Shown here one piece after another: positions 11,943-28,016 of a DNA stretch of 64,000 nucleotides. The translations under genes were made by a program, and so were the position numbers. This stretch comes from Thamnidium elegans (taxonomy: Eukaryota > Mucoromycota > Mucoromycetes > Mucorales > Mucoraceae), in contig JAIXMG010000011.1 of the NCBI GenBank assembly GCA_025201345.1, positions 682,001-746,000 on the forward strand, in the 5' to 3' direction. The notes under the pieces were generated by a model. That model saw nothing but the letters and a program-made list of their open reading frames with translations, had not been told where the DNA came from and made no database searches. Position 1 is the stretch's first letter, and every line of letters starts with the position of its first letter.

Positions 11943-13419
11943 TTTTAATATTATAAAAGGGTTTTCAAAAAAAAAAGGGTTATGAAAGGACAAAGAAGAG
12001 AGAAAAAAAAAAGAAAAAACTTTTGAATTCTTAATTTATACAGAAAAATCAAAAAAATATCAATTGAAGCCACCCGCCATTAGCCAATCAAAGAATATAA
12101 AAATGGCGTATTGAACCAATAAGAAACCAGTAAACATTCAATCGCGACATTCTCAATCAAATTCGTTGATCTTTATTTATTTGAGTAATTAGCTTACAAC
12201 ATTGCTAAATAAAAAATAGAATAAGGAGATATACGCATTCTATTCACTTATGCTATAATATTTTTTTTATATCGCGTACTATAAAAGGTCATCTTCCTTT
12301 ACACAAAAAAAACACACCTTTTTTTTTAATTCTCGCTGTCAAATAAAAATCGAACAAATTTTTTTTTTAGTTAATCTCATCTTCTTTGAAAAGCCTGTCC
12401 CTCCCCCCCAGTCCCTCTCTCCCCCCCCCCTTTTTTTTATTATTTATTATATTTCTTTGCAACACAAGGCAACTTTTTAGTTTCTTTTTAATTTTAATAC
12501 AGACTTTTGGCCTATTAGCAGTTGACACAATTTTTTTTTTTTTTTTTGTTGGATGGCATGTGTAAACTATCTTTTACACCTTAAAAAAAAAAGATATTGC
12601 TTATTTTCCCAGGCCTTTTTAAAAAGCAAAAGCAAAACAAAACTTTGTCTTTTATACACTAGACATAAGCTATCCATGTACATATCTCGCCATGTAAACA
12701 AAAAATAGCATCAATATATTATTTTTTACACACGGACCAAATACATTTATTTCTGTTTTTTTTTCTTTTTCTTTTTCTTTCGGGGATTTCATAAATGCTT
12801 TGGTCAAAAAGTAGATCATCTTCTGTGTTTAAAATAATTTGTACCTGAAAAAAAAAACAACCCTTTTTGTTTCTATGGGAAACGACAAAAGGGTTGACAA
12901 CGAATATTATGCTATTGCTATGCTTTTTTTTTTTTTTTTTTTTGTGAGAATGTCAATCTGACAAAATGCATTCTTACTATACTATACTATACTTTTTTTT
13001 TTGTACATTCTCTTTGCTTTTTTAAAAATGCAAAAAAAAAGGTAGGGTGCTCATTTTCGTTGTCAAATTCGAATCCTGCATTTTTTTGCTAAGGAAGCTA
13101 TAATTGCGATGGTGCAATTTTACCGGTTTTTCTGTAGATTGAATAGCATCTTGTGCACTATCAAAAAGTTGTGATACAAAACGTTAAATTCCTTATCTTA
13201 TAACTTTTTTTTTTCTATTATCTAATTATTTTTATTGTTATTTTTGACTTTCACAGGGAAATAGGACAGGTTTTTTTGTTGTTGCAAAATTGAACCCATT
13301 CATTAACATCCCATTATGTACGCGCTTAAAAAAAAGGAAAAATATATATAGATATATATACGCGTTATTAAATAACCCAAGGATAGTCCTTTTTTAATTT
13401 TTTTTTAAAGAAAAGGGAA
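11943..13419. other. upstream region of SAM synthetase / downstream of RPB7
   Basis: About 1.5 kb with no gene that I can support. It is dominated by T, A and C homopolymers (for example pyrimidine runs near 12400-12450) and includes the SAM synthetase promoter at the left end. A short ACTAT repeat lies at 12976-12992. Confidence 0.5.
12084..12120 (-). promoter_or_regulatory. paired CCAAT boxes upstream of SAM synthetase
   Basis: Two CCAAT pentamers at 12084-12088 and 12116-12120 (32 bp apart, plus-strand orientation) lie about 140-180 bp upstream of the SAM synthetase start codon. CCAAT boxes bind the Hap/NF-Y complex in fungi. Binding here is inferred from sequence and position only. Confidence 0.35.
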
Positions 13420-14324
13420 TTAAGAAGAGATAACACCCAAATAATCTTCTTTAATAGTGCCAATAGCAAACTATTTTTTTTTTTAGTACAATATTAATAT
13501 ACACATCAAGAAAAATAAAATAAACAGAAATCCCCTTTCTTTTTGTACTTACAATTTCAGTTGCATCAACACGAGTACCAACTAATTTTAAGCGAACTTG
13601 CACATCTTTCTGTATCACCTACAAATTGAAAAAAAAAATGTGTCAAAAAATTTCCCCTCCCACCTCGCTCTCTTTCTTTATATTTTTACCTGATCTTCGG
13701 ATGAGTAACACGGTGGGTTACCATTAGCATCAAATCTCATATCTGTAGGAATAAGCTAATATATATATACAATTTTCATTTAAGTCTGTATATATACAAC
13801 TCTCTCTCTCTCGTCAAATAATATGTGTAAACTTACATGGTTAGATACAAATACTTGTAAAGGTCCAACATCAGCAAAGAAACCCATCTAATTCTATATT
13901 TTTTAGCAAAATTTGAACCCATAAAAAAAAAATCTCTTACCTTGTTCACAGTAGTAACAATAGCATCCAATACTTCACCCTTGTATGGCTTAAAGACAAT
14001 AGCTTGATAATTTACCTTAAATTCAGCTAAACCTGAACCAGGTAAAATTTTACCTTTACCGAAATTATTTAACGATAATACTGTAATAACATATCCGTAT
14101 CTTCCTGTACATGTTCCTTCTACATCAGCGTACAATTTGTCCTTTAATTGTGCTTGCATATTGGGCCCAAAATAAGATGGGTGTAATGAAATCGTGTGTG
14201 TCAATTCTTTCTACATGTATATAAAAAAAAAAAAAACGTGTGTGAATAAAAACCAAAAATCCAAATTCTATGCGTAATATCTGTGTGGTTTTTTCTGCTG
14301 TTGATAATTTACCAAGAAAAACAT
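13420..14324 (-). CDS. RPB7: RNA polymerase II subunit RPB7
   Basis: Stalk subunit that pairs with RPB4 on RNA polymerase II and contacts the emerging transcript. Exons on the minus strand are 14324-14313, 14210-13941, 13887-13837, 13755-13690, 13618-13553 and 13470-13420. They sum to 171 residues, the length of the yeast protein. The first exon is a 12-nt microexon encoding MFFL; joining it to KELTHTISLHPSYFGP restores the normal RPB7 N-terminus. Conserved blocks include VEGTCTGRYGYVI, GKILPGSG, VFKPYKGEVLDAIVTTVNK and MGFFADVGPLQVFVSNH, spanning the N-terminal RNP-like domain and the C-terminal S1/OB domain. Other start codons further upstream give non-homologous N-termini, which is why I chose this one. 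It is divergent from the RING-CH ligase. Confidence 0.95.
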
Positions 14325-14667
14325 TATATAGATCCAAGATTTTTTTTGTTGGGTGTGAGTGGGGCTGTTTTTTTTATAAAGAAAAAAACTCGATAAGTAT
14401 CATTCTGAAAAAGATCATTCTTTTTTATTCTCCAATGTTCACCTGTGTGTGTGTGTGTGTTTAATCGAAGTAAAAAAAAAGAACGCGTTTTTAAAATGAA
14501 TTGATGAACTAAAAAAAAAAGAAACAGCTAAAGAAAAAAAAAAAAAAAAAAAAAAAAAACTTACGTCACAGTGAAAACTTGTTTTAAACATCCGCTTTTT
14601 TGAATTAGAAAAAGCCAAGAAAAAAAGCCTTACAACAAAAAAAAAACCTTTTTTTTTTAAACAAAAC
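14325..14667. promoter_or_regulatory. divergent promoter region RPB7 / RING-CH ligase
   Basis: This 343-bp gap separates two divergently transcribed genes and so should contain both promoters. It holds a GT microsatellite (14444-14460) and several poly-A runs. No specific factor site is recognised. Confidence 0.4.
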
Positions 14668-15998
14668 ATGTCTCATTTTATGTTTCCAAGAACTGGAATG
14701 ACTATGGACCGAGAAATAATGAATTCAGTTGTACTAGATAATGATATTTTAGACTCAGAAGATTTACTTTCTAATTCAACAAGTAGTAGTCAAAGTACTT
14801 CCACTGTTGATTCCTCTGACTCTTCTACTATTTTGGCACCAAGACAACCTCGTGTCGAAACCGAAGACGAACAAAGGTGTTGGATTTGCTTTGGTGATAA
14901 TTCTGACTCACAAGGAAAATGGGTTAAACCTTGTAAATGTACTTTGGAAGCGCATCAGTCGTGTCTATTAGACTGGATTGCTGAAAACCAAAAAGCTTCT
15001 CCCACCAAAAAGGTATATAAAAAAAACTAGATAAATACTTGTTTATTCACAAAAGAAAAAATTTGATAGGTTCGATGTCCACAATGCTCTTTACCTTATA
15101 TTTTAGCACAAAACGACAATATTACGCTTGCATTATTGACAGTTGTAGATACTCTTGCACGTACCACCGCGCCTTATATTACAGTACTCGGCATTGGATG
15201 TTCATTACTTATTACCTGTACAACATACGGCGCATTTTCTGTGATGGCCTTATTAGGACCTCGAGATGGAGAGAGATTAATTGGCAACCCCCATTATTGG
15301 ACTTATAAAACCTGGATTGGATTACCACTTATACCCGTATTATTACTTTCCACAAAGACACAATGGGGAGATGCAATTTTACCCGTAGCTGCTGTTACCT
15401 TGTTACGTGCTACAGGCCATACACCAAATCATATTCGCTTCACGTGGCCCATGTCACCCGCTTTAACCATTGGTATTATACCATGGGTAAGATTATTTTA
15501 TAAAAACGCCTATAGATTAGCACAACGTTATGTCACAAAAAATCTATCATTACAAGATCCCATCATTCTATCACGCCCTAATAATAATAATAACAGGCGA
15601 AGAGGTTCAAGTAGCGCAAATATATCGGATAGAGAACGTAATTTGGAATTTGATATGATTAATGGAAGAGATACTAGCGGTATTGGATTATCATTAATAG
15701 GTGTATTATTATGGCCTGTCATTAGTAGCGGCATGGGAAGGTAAACAAGAAAAAAAAATGAAGATTTTTTATCGAGCTTTTTTTATTTACAAACATGTAT
15801 ATTATATATAGTTTTTTAAATAGATTTAGTTGGATCAAACAAAACTTTCCTGATCCATTTCAAAGAAACGTACTTGGTGGTTGCCTGTTTGTCGTTGCAA
15901 AAGATGTTGGTAACTTGTTGTATAAATATGAACGTATTCGTCAACACAGATCGCGACGTGTCAAGAACTACGACGAAGTGCAAAAATCTAGAACTTAA
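14668..15998 (+). CDS. membrane RING-CH (MARCH-type) E3 ubiquitin ligase
   Basis: Predicted membrane-bound ubiquitin ligase. Exons 14668-15012, 15070-15740 and 15812-15998 give 400 residues. After a Ser/Thr-rich acidic N-terminus (~70 residues) comes a C4HC3 RING-variant finger: CWICFGD, then KPCKCTLEAHQSCLLDWI, and VRCPQC just after the first intron. The remainder has several hydrophobic segments (around YITVLGIGCSLLITCTTYGA, GLPLIPVLLL, and LSLIGVLLWPVISSG) and a basic C-terminal tail. A finger at the N-terminal side with several membrane spans resembles MARCH5, a mitochondrial outer-membrane ligase. This protein is longer than human MARCH5 (about 280 residues), so the exact orthology and organelle are inference. 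Confidence 0.85.
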
Positions 15999-16258
15999 AA
16001 CACCGCTTCTTTTTTTTAAATATAAAATTTTTTTTGTCTCCCTGTTCTCTTTCTTTAACTGTCTTTAACAGGACCTCTCACTGTGAAAGTTATGAGTTGA
16101 GATGGTCTACAATATTGACAAAAAATAAACTATATAAAACAAGAACTTGATACTCTGACTATGGAAAAAGAAAACGATAGTCTGCCATTTTATTCTCTTG
16201 TACATTTCTCTTTTTTTTTTCTTTATTTTTTTTTTTTTTTTAATCTTCATCCATTGCA

Positions 16259-17526
16259 TTAATCTTCATCCATTGCATCTGTTTTACTTAAAGCTTGTGC
16301 TTTTGCTGCTTTCAAAAAGGCTTTTAAATCTATATATACACAATAAAAATATATATTTTAAACAGTGTCTCTTTTAAAAAAAGAGAGGATAAAAAAACAT
16401 ACCTTTTTCAATTCCTAAATCTGAAAGGATGAACTCAAGTTCATCTTGTTCAACAGCAACATTCAAAAGCTTCAATCTTTGTTGAAAGGCTTCACTTTGA
16501 ATTAATTGGTCCAACTCTGGCTCAGCTTCATTAACAAAAGGAAAGAGTGCGGAACGAATATCAGTGTCTTTAAGAATAACACCAAGTGCTTCCTTCGTTA
16601 ATACATTTTCAAATTGAACTGGTGCTTGTCCTTCTGGTACAGAAACATTAGAAAGTTTTGTCTTTACTTCTTCCCACTTGGAACTAGGAAGAACGTGTTC
16701 ACCAGAAGGTAAAGAAGATGTAAGGTTACTTCTAGAAAAAACACGTATTAAAAAAAAAACTATCTACTATAAGAAAATCTCTCTCTCTCTCTCATTACCC
16801 TAAACTACCAGCATTTTGAATGAACTGTAAAAGATTATCCTGTGTCATATTCATATCTAAATCGCCTTGATTACTACCACCTAAAATTTGCATTAAATCA
16901 GAATGAGCGTTGCCTTCAAAATCAAGGTCACTATCACGACTATTACCATCTTGAGAGGCACTTTGAGGATCGTTAATAAGTTGATTAACACGTCGAACAA
17001 CTTCTTCGTCCTTTTCTTCACTTTTACTCTGCATCCAGTAAAATACTTTTTGACTAGAGGATTTAAACTTTAAGATATAAACACGACCTGTTGTACATTG
17101 TTCAACCGGAGTAAGTTCGGCTTCATCAGGAAAAATAATAAAATCCTACATATTTTTTCTTTCTAGATTAGCATAATTTTTTTTTTTTTTTTTTTTTTAA
17201 CTCACGTCTTCAGGATCAGCAGATTTACGTTCTTTCCAATAAAAGTGCATTAATTGATCATCGCTCTACCCACAAAAAAAAGAAAAATAGTTTAATATTC
17301 CTTTTTTTTAAACATGTCAAAAGTTTAAATCCCCTACTTGATCCATATAAATAACACTACATGAACAAAAGGTACTTAATATATAAAAAGACTCAAGATA
17401 AGCAGTATATATATATATTTTACCCCTTTCTAGTATCAGGTTTTAACAGGTCACCGTCTCTAACACATTTACCTGCGTTAAACTCAACAAGGTGATTATT
17501 TCTTTGTGTAGTAGGAAAAAGACTCA
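16259..17526 (-). CDS. RPN13: 26S proteasome ubiquitin receptor RPN13/ADRM1
   Basis: Proteasome subunit that binds ubiquitin through a Pru domain and docks on RPN2; in many organisms its C-terminal domain recruits the deubiquitinase UCH37. On the minus strand the first exon starts MSLFPTTQRNNHLVEFNAG. A 19-nt microexon (17356-17338) supplies the VIYMDQ core, and further exons continue with SDDQLMHFYWKERK and GRVYILKFKSSSQKVFYWMQ (end of the Pru domain). A Ser/Asp-rich linker follows. The C-terminal DEUBAD-like helical domain is present (from FENVLTKEALGVILKDTD to DELEFILSDLGI), so a UCH37 partner is likely. The protein ends DAMDED. A 19-bp tandem duplication copies the last codons just past the stop. 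Convergent with the RING-CH ligase. Confidence 0.93.
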
Positions 17527-19071
17527 TACTGTGTAAATATGCTTTAAAAGAAGAACGACAAAAAAAAACAATAAAAAGCGTATTTTTGCTTTACTGAGAT
17601 GACGCGGCCGAAATACTGGGTTTAAAATACATGCTTTCATATTTTTTTCTTAACCACAAATGGTTATGCATGATGATGAGCGGAATTTTACACGTTAAGA
17701 CAAAAAAAAAAGGGTGACGTATTTTTTTATATTAAAAAAGTGGATGTCCTTGCATGAAACAAGTTGTAACAACATTCTTTTGTGTGTTAAAATAAGCTGG
17801 AACATTAAGTGCAGCTAGGTATATAAAAATGATTAAATAGATCGCGTGAGAACATAGACCTGCTCTCTCTTTTTATCAAAGTAACTATTCTATTTTTTGA
17901 CTTTTTCTAAGGGTGTAAATAGAGCATACATCAAGATTTTCCTTATAATAAAAGGTTCAACTTAATCAATATAAAAGGGGAGCTTATCTTATTCAATATC
18001 GCTGCAAACAAGAAACAAGAAGAGAACACGGGTATGACATGCTGTTACTCTATAAATTATACGGAACCAAATTATAATAGTCGTGTTTAGGGGTTCATGC
18101 TCTTGGTTTTTTTATTTAAAAAAAAGGCTACAATAATAGCCACTGATGCTTGTAATATCAAGAGAGTTTTGGAAAGGTTTAGTTCGATAGGAGCTGAGTG
18201 AGACAAAGACGAGAAAATTAAACCTAGCCCTTCTGATGGATATTTCTGACCTGTTCAATGGCTCTCAAATCATCAAGTCTATATCCTTCAAGCTGACATG
18301 TAGAAGATTTATACTTGTACTTATTTCGTGTTTGGCTGTTATTTAATTGAATTATTTCCTGTTCCTCGTATTATTAACTTTATACTCATTTGAAAATAGA
18401 ATTTTTCAAATGTAAAGCACTGTAACATCTTTCACGGTTTATATAGTATAGTATAGAATGCGTGTTATGTAGAAGATAAAATTGGGTACATATAAAAATA
18501 AGGTTGGTACAAAAGAGATATTTTGGGTCATGCATTGTGTACCAAAATCTTATTGTATTTGTTTCATCGTTGAAAAGAGTGGTTGAGTTTCGATAGTTTC
18601 TAACGCTATTACGGGGCTAATAAATAACACTAACCTACTGTAAAGAGGTTTTTCAGTCCATAGCCACAATTGAGTTTTACGAACATATAAAAAAAAAGTT
18701 AATGGACTTACTGTGTACTAATATTACAAACAACTAGTTTCTTAACTCTATGAAACAATTTATCAATTTATAAAATCATTCACAATCAGAGTGACGAAAA
18801 AAAAAAACCATCTTGTGTCATATATACACAAAATATTGTTAAACGATACACGAGATAAGGAGGGGGGGGGTATTTTGTTTGTAAGTCATGTCAAAGTTAG
18901 CAACATTTATTTTGTATCGCGTGGATAAAAAAGGTGTTATACGATTCATTAATTTGTTTCAAATGAGATAAGGGACCGTAAACTTTTTAAAATAATATAT
19001 CTACGTATACGAATATATATATATATATTTATTTATTTATTATTAAGGAGGGATCGCCTGGATCTATTTTT
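17527..19071. other. gene-poor intergenic region
   Basis: About 1.5 kb between the RPN13 promoter side and the 3' end of the AKR-like gene. I see no gene. Short blocks here (near 17716, 17829 and 17907) resemble blocks in the same order at 21133, 21678 and 21883, suggesting an old shared repeat. Confidence 0.45.
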
Positions 19072-20955
19072 CTAGTTAAAGATGGGACAACGCCAAACAT
19101 CATTTATATCTTCTTCATCAATTAATTCTTGTCTAGCAGCAAAAAGAGCATCTTTCACATAGGTAGGATCTCTCATACCGGTAAAGACTGTACCTACTTC
19201 AGTATGAGACATTAAGAATCGAAGGGATTTGATAGAGAGTGGAGAATAAGCGTCATTTGGTATATCCTTCATAGTTGGGCATAAGGCAGTCAAGATACGA
19301 TCGAGTTCATTGTTCTTACGAAGGGTGTCAATATACGCATAATCAACAATATCTTTTGTTAACATAGTGACAGACTTTTTTTTTTTTTTTTTCGAGGTTA
19401 GCCCTTTTTTTTTTTAGTATGTTTTTTTTTTTTTACCTCTCTGTAATCTTCTATCCAATGTTGATAGGCAGCTAATTCTTGATCACTTCCTAATTCACTA
19501 GCAAAAGTTTGAAGACTTTCTAAATCCCTTTGAAGAGCAGGTAAAACTTGATTTGTTAAATAATGTCTTGTAGCAAAATGATTTTGAGATAATCTAGCTA
19601 AATTTTCAGACAAGACTTGACCCCAAACAAATTTAGCTGTTAAATTTTCTTCCTCCACAGGCACTACAAAAAAAAAATTAGAATATATAAAAAATCATTC
19701 GTTTTTTTTTTTTCTATATTACATTCAGACATGACGTCAGATTCTAATTTAGCTACTTTTTCAAACGAATTTTGCATTTTTGACATAATTTCATGCTCGA
19801 CTAAAAAAGGTAAGTTTAGATTTAAGGGATAACAATGATCATGTCAATTATTACCTGGCCCTTTTCCGTCTGCCCCCAATTCATGATTTACTAAAACTCT
19901 AATTTGTCCATTAGCAATTGCATTCAAGGGTCTATTTGTCATTAAATAAATATCATTTTCCTATTTTAATTTATATGAGTAAAAAATATATATATTATTA
20001 TATTTTTTTTTTACCTTTGCTATTTCAGCTACTGTTCTTTTTTCGTCATTTTCACTCGTAACAATCGCATCACGTTCATATAAGTTAAAAGGTACTTCTG
20101 CAGCAACAAAGTTGGCAAGATTAGGACAAGCTTTTAAAATGTCAGTGAGAGAAATATGATCCGCAGCATTAGGTAACGCTAATGTATTTGAACAAACACC
20201 ATAACCACCAATAGTACCAGATTTCACAAGTCCATCAAGATAACGAAAACTCAGAGATAAATCCTTGTACAACTGAGCTGATGTATATCTCTATTTTTTT
20301 TTTTTTTTTTGTAAATAATGAGTCACTTGTATTCCTTTTTTTATACATTGTTAATATTCTATTTACTCTGTTTTTAGAAAACATCATACGCTCAGGAGAA
20401 TTGATCATAAAGATATCAAGTTTGTTGGTCTTTAATCGATTTAATGACGTTTGAATTTGTTTTTCTAATACTCTTGGACTAATCGAATGAAAACTCTTTT
20501 CTGTTAATTGTACATAATCTTGATTAGGGTCAAAGGAACTAATATCTGCTGAGCTTAGGTAACCTGATTTGGTGACAAGTGTAATAGACTACGTTTTTTT
20601 TTTTTTTTTGTTAAAAAGACTTTATATCAAAAAAAAAAAAAATCCAGCTTCTTTTTTTTTTTACCTCGCGTGATAGCTCTCCCTTTTTTACCAACGAATC
20701 CAAAGTATTACCAATCAAAGTTTCACTAGCACCTTTTTTTTTGTTTTTTTGTTTATTACTAGGTTTTTATGTGTGTATTATATTATAGGTACCATTTTCA
20801 AAATTATTTCCCGTATCGATAATATTTACACCGCCTTCTAAGGCTGCAGTTAACGCTTGAGCGTGAATAGGTTTAGAAGCACGATAACTACCGAAACCTA
20901 AACGAGTAACTCGTTGACCTGTCTTTGGAATGACATTCTTTACTAGTTGACTCAT
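19072..20955 (-). CDS. aldo/keto-reductase-like protein with altered active site
   Basis: About 465 residues in roughly eight exons. The N-terminal half reads as an aldo/keto reductase barrel: VTRLGFGSYRASKPIHAQA, then IIDTGNNFENG spliced to ASETLIGNTLD, LVTKSGYL, LDIFMINSPE and YGVCSNTLALP. The family tetrad is Asp, Tyr, Lys, His. Here Asp and Lys are kept, but the Tyr position reads Phe (NNFENG) and the His position reads Asn (MINSPE). After the barrel comes an extra ~190-residue mostly helical C-terminal region (VEEENLTAKFVWGQ..., ending DVWRCPIFN) that standard ~320-residue AKRs lack. The C-terminal GMRDPTYVKDAL retains an AKR-like cofactor-side segment. I take the ATG at 20955; an in-frame ATG at 20973 would add six residues. 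Function is unknown; loss of classical reductase activity is inferred. Confidence 0.8.
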
Positions 20956-24752
<3,797 letters not shown>

Positions 24753-25137
24753 ATAGCTACCACATTTTTCCCCCCTCCTTCCTTTTCATATTTTCATTTT
24801 TTATAACCAGAAAAAAAAAAATAGCATTATTATTTTTGAAACCGAAATAAAATTTATTCGAGTTGTTCCAAGTCCATTTTTTTGTTTGCATTGATATCTT
24901 TTGATGCCATTCATTCTAACGCACGCACATGGTGCTACAACGTTTTATTTATTTATTTTTTCGTATTGCGAAACTCAGTCACAAGAGTAAGCGAACCGTG
25001 TGTAATAACTTATTATACGTGAGAGAGAAAGAGAGAGAAAGAGTGTGTGTGTGAGAGAAGAGAGTTTCTCTTTTTTTTTTTTTTTCCTCTCTTTTTTTCA
25101 GTTACTTTTTTTTCTTTTCTTTTTTTTTTTTCAAAGT
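24753..25137. other. intergenic region enolase / Zn2Cys6 factor
   Basis: Enolase 3' region followed by a GA-rich microsatellite (25021-25063) and T-rich runs directly ahead of the next start codon. No gene is seen. Confidence 0.5.
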
Positions 25138-27443
25138 ATGAAGCAACATAACTTGGCCTCAAAAAAAATTCGAATGACTATGGCTTGTGAGCGATGTCGG
25201 TAAGTTACCAATTTTTTTTTCTTTTGTTTTCTCTATGAACTTACGACCTCTTTTTATAAATCCATATAAACAAATAAATAAAGCTCAAAAAAAGGTATTA
25301 GTCAGTAAACCTCTAATGGATAGAATCAAGATTAACTTGTTGTTTTAGTAAAATGCGACTTCACTCATCCTCAATGTAATCGTTGCCAACAAGCAAAAGG
25401 TTTTTTTTTTTAGAAAAAAAATAAAAAAAATACAAGGACTAACAAATTATCTTACCCATAATAGCTCAGTGCTCATATGATGGAAGTGCTACACAAGTCG
25501 ATTTGTTTAACCTTGTAAAGTTAAACGAAACCGTAGATATACTTCAAAAACGAGTACAATCGATCGAGACCGATATTAAAGAAGTATGCAGTAACACACA
25601 ATATGTTGCCAATGAAGTAAGGACCAACCGTACAAGCATGGATAATCAAGAGACTATCATTCCGAATGAACCAGTCGCCAGAGAGCCAGCTATCGATCGT
25701 TTAATGACTACATCAAATGCTGAATGGAAACTATCACTTACACCAAAAGGACTTCGCGTCGATACAAATATTATTTCATTACATGCTTTATATGATATCT
25801 TACTTTCGGGGGTATCACGGTTTGATTTGAGTAGTATTCAAGATACTCTATCTCAATCATCATCTAGTACAGAGAGTGCATCAAGAGCAGATACAGCAAC
25901 ACTTTTAAAAAAGAAACCTTTATGGAAATCTCGACTAAAAACTTTCCCACTCTACAGTAGTTGGGAAACTGAACAACGTAATAAACCAATAGAAGAGAAG
26001 AATAACGAATACATTATTCATGATGATGGCACAATACAACACATGTTGAATATATTTTGTGAATGCTTTTTATGTTTACCTTGTCCTGATCCTCAAAATT
26101 CTGTAAAAGCAAGATACAATAATGGAACTTTAGACCCTTTACTAGCTAATTCAGTATTTGCTTGGACTGCAAGACACGGAGCAATTCATCATGATTTATT
26201 TCCTGGAAAGGATCCAAATCAGGTAGGCCAACCTTTTTTCTTGAAGGCAAAATCTTTAATCAAGGAAAGGTTTATGAAGACCAGTGTAGATACGATGCAT
26301 AGTTTAATCATCATGTACATTTATACGATTGGTATTCCTAGTGAGCAAAAAACTGAAATAGAATCAGAGGCATATATTTATTTAGGATTAGCTATACGTA
26401 TGTGCTTGGATTTAAAAATGCATCAAGAGTCAAAACATGATAGTGAAATTGAGAGAGAAAAGAATAGAAGGTTTTTTTGGGTAGTTTACTTTCTTGAAAC
26501 ATTAGGTTCAGTGCATTCTGATAAACCATTTGCTTTACCACCAAAAAATATGATTACTGTTCAATTTCCTACAGTATTGGATCATGAACAAAAAGGAGAT
26601 TTAAAATATCGTGTTGAATTTATGATTCAGAGGTTTAAAATTACCAGAATTTATCGTAACATTATTTACAAGACCACAGAAGATAAACCATTATTAAGTC
26701 AGGTATCAGCCATTGATAAAGAATTAGAAACTTGGTATATATCTTTACCAGCTTACTTAAAGTATGAATCAGGAGATTTGACAAAACGAAATTGGAATAC
26801 AACTTCATTCAAGGAACAATCATGCATAAAATTAAATTTCGAGTATAATTTTCAGTTATGTCAGTTATATGGATTATTTTTTAGTAAATCTTCTTCAAAC
26901 AATAGTAGTACTATTGAAGTGCTATCGCGAGATATTTGTTTAAAAGCTGCCCATAATACTGTGGAATTATTAGAGTGTTGGGTTCAATTAAATCAACGTT
27001 GGTGTCACTTTTCATTAGAAAATCTAATGGTGACAACCATGATTTATAATAACATTTTATCTCAACCAGATGCAAGTGAACGGGAAATAGCTAAAACAAA
27101 TTTGGAAAAAATGGCTCACATTTTACTATCAGCACCTGTGCGACATCATAAATATGTTTTATCGCTTGTAAATAGAATCAAAACTATATTTAGAGAGACT
27201 TTACATACAGAGATTATTACTGATAAAGACTCATTGATGCCACCTGTCACATTATCCAATTTATTATCTAATCAATATGTGCATCAATCCCAGCAACAAC
27301 AGCAACAGCAACAACAGCAACAACAACAACAGCAACAACAACAACAGCAACAACAACAACAACAACAGCAACAACAACAACAACAACAGCAACAACAACA
27401 ACAAGTACAACAACATCAACAACATCAACTTCAACAACAACAA

Positions 27444-27508
<65 letters not shown>

Positions 27509-27884
27509 ACAACAGCAACAGCAACAGCAACAGCAACAACAGCAAGAATTTCATCATGAACATTTTTCTGATTTTGTTTACACGCCAACATTATTAGATT
27601 ATAATCATCATATTTTATCATCGAGTTCTTTTGGTAAGAAGCCTGATTATGATGCTTCTTCTTCTTATCAATATTCCCCACCTCATTATTATACACCTGC
27701 TTCTGTTACACCTCCAATTCATTCTCAATCTTGGACCCCCATCATGCTGAACCATTCTGCTGTAGCGACAGCAACTATTACCACTACTACTAATAATAAT
27801 AATGAAGAAGAACATTTTCCTCACAAGTCCCCTAATTCTCAAGAACATTATCAAAATGATGGCTATCACGATCCTTATTATTAA
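25138..27884 (+). CDS. Zn2Cys6 fungal transcription factor with twin polyQ tracts
   Basis: Predicted nuclear DNA-binding regulator. Exons 25138-25199, 25284-25294, 25349-25399 and 25465-27884 give 847 residues. The second exon is an 11-nt microexon; only with it does the six-cysteine cluster read through (ACERCRSKKVKCDFTHPQC, then NRCQQAKAQCSYDG). A short coiled-coil-like linker follows (LVKLNETVDILQKRVQSIE). The middle is a fungal-specific transcription-factor domain, with YLGLAIRMCLDLKMHQE and FWVVYFLETLGSVHSDKPFA recognisable. The C-terminal third contains two runs of exactly 38 glutamines (27291-27404 and 27432-27545) separated by a VQQHQQHQL spacer, then a His/Tyr/Pro/Ser-rich tail. The regulated pathway cannot be told from the sequence. 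It converges on the PARP-finger gene with 132 bp between stop codons. Confidence 0.92.
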
Positions 27885-28016
27885 ATAAACAAAAAAGTTG
27901 TGTTTCAATATTTTATTTGTTTGATAAACATTCTTGTACTATGTTTCATTTTACGATTATTATTATTTTATTTTTTTTTGGTTGTTACAAGTGTAATGAA
28001 ACTCGGTTTCTCTTTC

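Noticed and set aside
14555..14590. Upstream ATG and GTAAGT donor that could start RPB7 (MFKTSFHCD)
   Set aside because: It gives a non-homologous N-terminus, whereas the 12-nt exon at 14313-14324 gives the conserved MFFL start.
27264..27696. Poly-leucine and poly-valine/alanine open frames opposite the polyQ region
   Set aside because: They are reverse-strand readings of the CAA/CAG repeat.
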